NCBI GenBank assembly: GCA_023386955.1
Contig: JAEWIS010000007.1
Location: forward strand, 1 to 64,000
Origin: Bacillota bacterium
GTDB lineage: Bacteria; Bacillota; Bacilli; Paenibacillales; NBRC-103111
Length of the DNA stretch: 64,000 nt
Direction: 5' to 3'
Shown here: piece by piece, positions 60,770 to 64,000 of the stretch
Layout of the letters: each line of letters begins with the position of its first letter
Numbering within the stretch: position 1 is the stretch's first letter
Position numbers and translations under genes: made by a program
Notes under the pieces: model-generated
What the model was told of the DNA's origin: nothing
What the model saw: only the letters and a program-made list of their open reading frames with translations
The model's database searches: none

Positions 60770-61462
60770 TTAGTACGCGCTGTTCGGCGCGATCATGATC
60801 TTGACCGTACGGATGATTAGCTTCACATCATAGAAGAAGCTGCGCTTCTCTATATAATGAAGGTCCAGCTCCACCATCTCGTCGAAGGAGAGGCTGTTGC
60901 GTCCGCTCACCTGCCACAGGCCGGTGCAGCCCGGTGTAACCAATAGACGCTGGCGGTCAAAGTGGGAGTATTCCTCCACTTCACGGGGAAGGGAAGGCCG
61001 CGGCCCAACCAGGCTCATGTCTCCCCGCAGCACGTTCCACAGCTGGGGCAGCTCATCGATGCTGGTTTTGCGGATGAAGCGTCCGATCCGGGTAACCCGG
61101 GGGTCATTCTTCATTTTGAACATGGCCCCGCCCACTTCATTCTGATCCAGCAGCTCATCGAGCAGCGCTTCCGCATTGGCTATCATCGAGCGGAATTTAT
61201 ACATGTGGAATTCCCTGCCGTCCTTGCCCACCCGAACTTGCTTGAAGAAGACGGAGCCTTTGGGATCTTCAAGCTTGATGAGAGCCGCCACAATTGCGAA
61301 CAACGGGGTCAACAGCAACAACCCGGCGAGCGCGCCGAAAAAATCCAGCAGCCTCTTGGTTGCCAGATACAGCTTGCGTTCGTTGGGATTGACCGATGCG
61401 GCTGTATCGGAATATACAGCCCGGGATGGCAGCGCCTGTCCATCGAATGAATAATTAGGCAT
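60770..61462 (-). CDS. undecaprenyl-phosphate sugar phosphotransferase
   Basis: This 230-residue initiating enzyme transfers a hexose-1-phosphate to undecaprenyl phosphate. It is the short bacterial sugar transferase form with one membrane-dipping helix ([20 protein letters not shown], about 36-58), then [52 protein letters not shown] and [24 protein letters not shown]. It lacks the four-helix N-terminal domain of long WbaP/WcaJ proteins. ATG follows AAGGAG. The sugar is probably glucose or galactose. Confidence 0.92.
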   Translation of the reverse strand: MPNYSFDGQALPSRAVYSDTAASVNPNERKLYLATKRLLDFFGALAGLLLLTPLFAIVAALIKLEDPKGSVFFKQVRVGKDGREFHMYKFRSMIANAEALLDELLDQNEVGGAMFKMKNDPRVTRIGRFIRKTSIDELPQLWNVLRGDMSLVGPRPSLPREVEEYSHFDRQRLLVTPGCTGLWQVSGRNSLSFDEMVELDLHYIEKRSFFYDVKLIIRTVKIMIAPNSAY

Positions 61463-61478
61463 GATTCCACACTCCTTT

Positions 61479-62372
61479 TTAACCGATCACACGCGGCATA
61501 AATTCTTTGGTATTGACCATCCGCTCCAGCTCCTGCATCAGCGGCTGGCGCAGCTCCGGATTGCATAGGGCAAATTCCAGCGTCGTCAGGATAAAGCCCA
61601 GCTTCTCGCCTACATCATAACGTTTGCCTTGGAAGTGGTACGCGAATACCTTCTGTGCATCATTCAGCTTCTGAATGGCGTCAGTGAGCTGGATTTCGCC
61701 ACCCGCCCCTTTTTCCTGAAGATCCAGGAAATCAAAAATCTCCGGTGTGAGCACATAACGTCCCATAATTGCCAGATTGGAGGGCGCCGTACCAAAAGGC
61801 GGCTTCTCTACAAAATTCCGGACCTGGTACAGCAGGCCATCCTTCATAATTGGGTCTACTATGCCGTAACGCTGGGTTTCCTGGTCGGATACCGGCTGAA
61901 CGCCAATGACCGAGCAGCCCGTCTTTTCATATTGGCTGATCAACTGCTTGGTGCAGGGCTGTTCTCCGCTGACAATGTCGTCTCCCAATAACACGGCGAA
62001 CGGCTCATCCCCGATGAAGCGACGGGCGCACCAGACGGCGTGGCCCAGTCCCTTGGGCTCCTTTTGACGGATATAATGGATATCCACCTTGGAGGAGCGT
62101 TGTACCTCCTCCAGCAGCTTCAGCTTGCCTTTTTCAACAAGTGTGCTCTCCAACTCGAAGGCATGGTCAAAATGATCCTCGATAGCACGTTTGCCTTTTC
62201 CGGTTACAATGATGATATCCTCGATGCCGGAGGCAACCGCTTCTTCCACGATATATTGGATCGTGGGTTTGTCGATGATGGGCAGCATTTCCTTGGGCAT
62301 GGCTTTGGTAGCCGGCAAGAAACGGGTTCCCAAACCGGCAGCAGGAATAATGGCTTTTCTGACTTTTTTCAT
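61479..62372 (-). CDS. galU: UTP-glucose-1-phosphate uridylyltransferase
   Basis: This 297-residue enzyme makes UDP-glucose. It begins [29 protein letters not shown], the nucleotide-binding signature, and has [21 protein letters not shown] around residue 190 and the terminal [18 protein letters not shown] follows AAGGAGG. It feeds both ugd and the initiating transferase and is the first gene after the hairpin-rich gap behind cpsD. Confidence 0.96.
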   Translation of the reverse strand: MKKVRKAIIPAAGLGTRFLPATKAMPKEMLPIIDKPTIQYIVEEAVASGIEDIIIVTGKGKRAIEDHFDHAFELESTLVEKGKLKLLEEVQRSSKVDIHYIRQKEPKGLGHAVWCARRFIGDEPFAVLLGDDIVSGEQPCTKQLISQYEKTGCSVIGVQPVSDQETQRYGIVDPIMKDGLLYQVRNFVEKPPFGTAPSNLAIMGRYVLTPEIFDFLDLQEKGAGGEIQLTDAIQKLNDAQKVFAYHFQGKRYDVGEKLGFILTTLEFALCNPELRQPLMQELERMVNTKEFMPRVIG

Positions 62373-62511
62373 TACGGTTCCTCCTTATAAAGATAATTGG
62401 AATGTTTGCTGCGACTTATGGAAGTGGATAAAAAAACAAGCACACCTTCCTTGCCTGGTGGTGGGGAATGTAGGCTTATTTTTCCATCCACTTGGTTGTT
62501 TGTTGTGAAAA

Positions 62512-62656
62512 GGGCATTGAACCCGTCCTCACATCATACCCTTGACGATTAACGTCTAAGGCCCAGCGGGCCCACAGCATGACCGAGTGCCTACAGTGAT
62601 ACAGGTGCAGTAGACATTACCTGCCGCTTGTGACTCTTGCCGGCTGCGGCAGCCGT
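62512..62656 (-). promoter_or_regulatory. hairpin-rich leader between cpsD and galU, EAR-like by position
   Basis: In this 302-bp gap there is no gene. Several short stems lie close together: GGG-TTCAATG-CCC (62512-62524), GACG/CGTC (62544-62556), GGCCC/GGGCC (62560-62572), a wobble-paired CCTGTA/TGTAGG (about 62590-62605) and CGGCTG/CAGCCG (about 62641-62655). Bacillales eps operons carry the EAR antitermination RNA directly after the kinase gene, the same position. The sequence match to EAR has not been tested. Confidence 0.5.
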
Positions 62657-62674
62657 TATGGAAGCTTGCGGGGC

Positions 62675-63346
62675 CTAACGCCCTGCGTAGGAATCCAGAT
62701 TGGCTTTATTAATCTTGTTAAATACCACACCCAGCAGGCGGGCATTCACATGCCTCAGGTACGCCTTCACCTTCTTGCCGGCCTCCCGTTTGACAAAACC
62801 CTGCTCCACCACGAGTAGCACCCCGTCAGTCTTGGCTGCGATAATCTGGGCATCCGTTACGGACAAGGCAGAAGGAGTGTCCAGGATAATGGTGTGGAAG
62901 TCCTTCTTCAGCTCCGCCAGCAAAAGATCCATCTGGTTCATGGTCAGAAGCTCCGCCGGGTTGGGCGGTTGGGTGCCTGACGGGATGACGCTGAGATTGG
63001 GAATGTGGGTCGGCGTTATAATCTCGGTAAGCTCCGTCTGCAGGGCCAGATAGTTGGCCAGCCCTTTTTTGTTGTCCACCCGGAGAATCCGGTGAATGGA
63101 GGAGTTGCGCATGTCGGCATCGATCAGGAGAACCTTCTTCCCCGCCTGGGATAAGGAGATGGCCAGGTTCACGGCGGTGGTGGACTTGCCTTCCCCCCGG
63201 GAAGCGGAGGTGATCATGATAATCCGCATCTCCTTGCCGACGGAGGAAAATTCGATATTGGTCCGGAGCGTCCGGTATGCCTCGGCAATGGAGGAATCCG
63301 GATTCACGTCCATGATGACCGGTTGATCAGCGGTTAAGCGTGGCAT
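62675..63346 (-). CDS. CpsD/EpsB-type tyrosine kinase
   Basis: This 223-residue BY-kinase partners the Wzz-type protein encoded just upstream. Walker A is ASRGEGKSTTAVNLA, Walker A-prime VLLIDADMRNSS, Walker B TIILDTPSALSVTD. The C terminus ends NKANLDSYAGR with a single Tyr where relatives have a cluster of several, so regulation by autophosphorylation may be reduced. ATG at 63346 follows AGGTG and overlaps the end of the wzz gene. Confidence 0.92.
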   Translation of the reverse strand: MPRLTADQPVIMDVNPDSSIAEAYRTLRTNIEFSSVGKEMRIIMITSASRGEGKSTTAVNLAISLSQAGKKVLLIDADMRNSSIHRILRVDNKKGLANYLALQTELTEIITPTHIPNLSVIPSGTQPPNPAELLTMNQMDLLLAELKKDFHTIILDTPSALSVTDAQIIAAKTDGVLLVVEQGFVKREAGKKVKAYLRHVNARLLGVVFNKINKANLDSYAGR

Positions 63347-64000
63347 ATGGTTCACCTGCTTTCAGTGGGGTATGTCGTTTCATATCCTTCTTCTCAATGG
63401 CTGTAACGGATGCCAGCACCGGTACATCGAACACCTTGAGGATGTCGTCCTCGGTTTTGATGGTGTCATCCATGTATTCCAGCAGGAATACCAGACCAAC
63501 GGAGAACAAAAGGGCGATGATGAAGCTGAGCAGCATATTGGAAATAGCGGGCGAGTTGACCGGCTGCGGATTGTTCAGCATCGGGGCTTCCGTCAGAAGG
63601 GTAACATTGTTGATTTTCATGATGCGGGGAATTTCGGAACGGAAAACCTCGGATACACCGTTAACGATTTTTGCGGTCCGCTCATAGGCCAAGCCGGAGG
63701 CCGAAATCATCATGATCTGTGTGTTGTTCACCGAATACACATTGACGGTCCGGATCAGCTCATCGGAGGTAGCGTTCAGCTCTGGATATTTGGCAACTAC
63801 CTTTTCCATAATGGCGGAGCTGCGGATGATCTCCTTATAGGTTTCAATCAAGCGGATGTTGTTGTTCATCGCTCCGGTATCCATGATCTCCACACCGGAA
63901 TCATTGCTGAAGGTCTGATTGATGACCAGCTTGGAGGAAGCCTGGTACTGGGGGGTATACCGGTCGAAGGTGTAAAAAGCAGTCGTTGCTGTAGCAGCTG
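63327..64000 (-). CDS. Wzz/YveK-type chain-length regulator, 5-prime end outside the window
   Basis: The frame is open to the right edge, so the N terminus is missing. The visible 223 residues start within the outer domain (YQASSKLVINQTFSNDS), include NNTQIMMISASGLAYERTAKIVNGV and the Pro-rich PMLNNPQPVNSPAISN before the last membrane helix (NMLLSFIIALLFSVGLVFLLEYMDD), and end in a short cytoplasmic tail. It acts with the adjacent kinase to set polymer length. It overlaps the cpsD start by 20 bp. Confidence 0.9.
   Translation of the reverse strand, partial: AATATTAFYTFDRYTPQYQASSKLVINQTFSNDSGVEIMDTGAMNNNIRLIETYKEIIRSSAIMEKVVAKYPELNATSDELIRTVNVYSVNNTQIMMISASGLAYERTAKIVNGVSEVFRSEIPRIMKINNVTLLTEAPMLNNPQPVNSPAISNMLLSFIIALLFSVGLVFLLEYMDDTIKTEDDILKVFDVPVLASVTAIEKKDMKRHTPLKAGEPYATLNR

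Overview
The window reads as chromosome of a Firmicute of the Paenibacillaceae (Paenibacillus or a close relative). The evidence is moderate to high GC, strong AGGAGG-type ribosome sites, gatCAB, PerR, a SigY-YxlC-YxlD set, LysM/3D and NlpC/P60 wall proteins, and ygxA next to an rRNA promoter as in Bacillus subtilis. The species cannot be named from the sequence alone.

Layout. 0-1.1 kb: start of a leftward rRNA operon (tandem promoters, leader box) behind ygxA. 1.3-7.6 kb: GH18 wall hydrolase, perR, a four-gene ECF sigma / anti-sigma / membrane protein / DUF4097 operon, and an MgtC-like gene. 7.8-13.4 kb: an unrecognised 562-residue protein and gatCAB plus an acetyltransferase. 13.8-15.4 kb: small genes and the sigY operon with an ECF promoter that looks autoregulated. 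15.5-21.8 kb: a Tad/Flp pilus operon whose ATPase gene (cpaF) is cut by an in-frame amber codon. 21.9-23.0 kb: an NlpC/P60 hydrolase behind a cyclic di-GMP-I riboswitch. 23.1-29.2 kb: an AraC regulator, a conserved unknown gene and a self-contained MCP-CheW-CheA operon. 29.6-42.1 kb: mixed metabolic and envelope genes (HisJ, esterase, TrhA, alpha/beta hydrolase, MMPL exporter with divergent TetR, 3D-domain protein, nuclease-like protein, RidA, WYL regulator, phosphoesterase, lactonase). 42.7-64 kb: a long leftward Wzx/Wzy exopolysaccharide cluster running from wzz and cpsD through galU, an initiating sugar transferase, ugd, eight glycosyltransferase genes (one a two-domain fusion), wzx, wzy, two acetyltransferases and manC.

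How the parts fit. The polysaccharide genes supply UDP-glucose, UDP-glucuronate and GDP-mannose. They start the chain on undecaprenyl phosphate, extend and acetylate it, flip and polymerise it, and set its length by the Wzz/CpsD pair. A hairpin-rich 300-bp gap after cpsD sits where Bacillus eps operons carry the EAR antitermination RNA. The Tad pilus, the c-di-GMP-controlled hydrolase and the separate chemosensory operon are neighbours that could form a surface-attachment block; this is inference from position.

The most unusual signal is between the genes. Five intergenic regions (about 13.5, 29.4, 33.1, 42.5 and 49.5 kb) each hold four copies of a 21-27 bp unit, always in the order reverse, reverse, forward, forward. 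Within each same-strand pair the units are 50-52 bp apart (about five helical turns), with a 25-39 bp centre. Three loci share one unit sequence family; the other two have different unit sequences but the same geometry. I know of no described element with this plan. Two further dispersed elements are also present: a roughly 60-bp CCCCC/AAAAGT palindrome at three loci, and a 161-bp MITE-like element flanked by TA that supplies part of a tetR stop codon.
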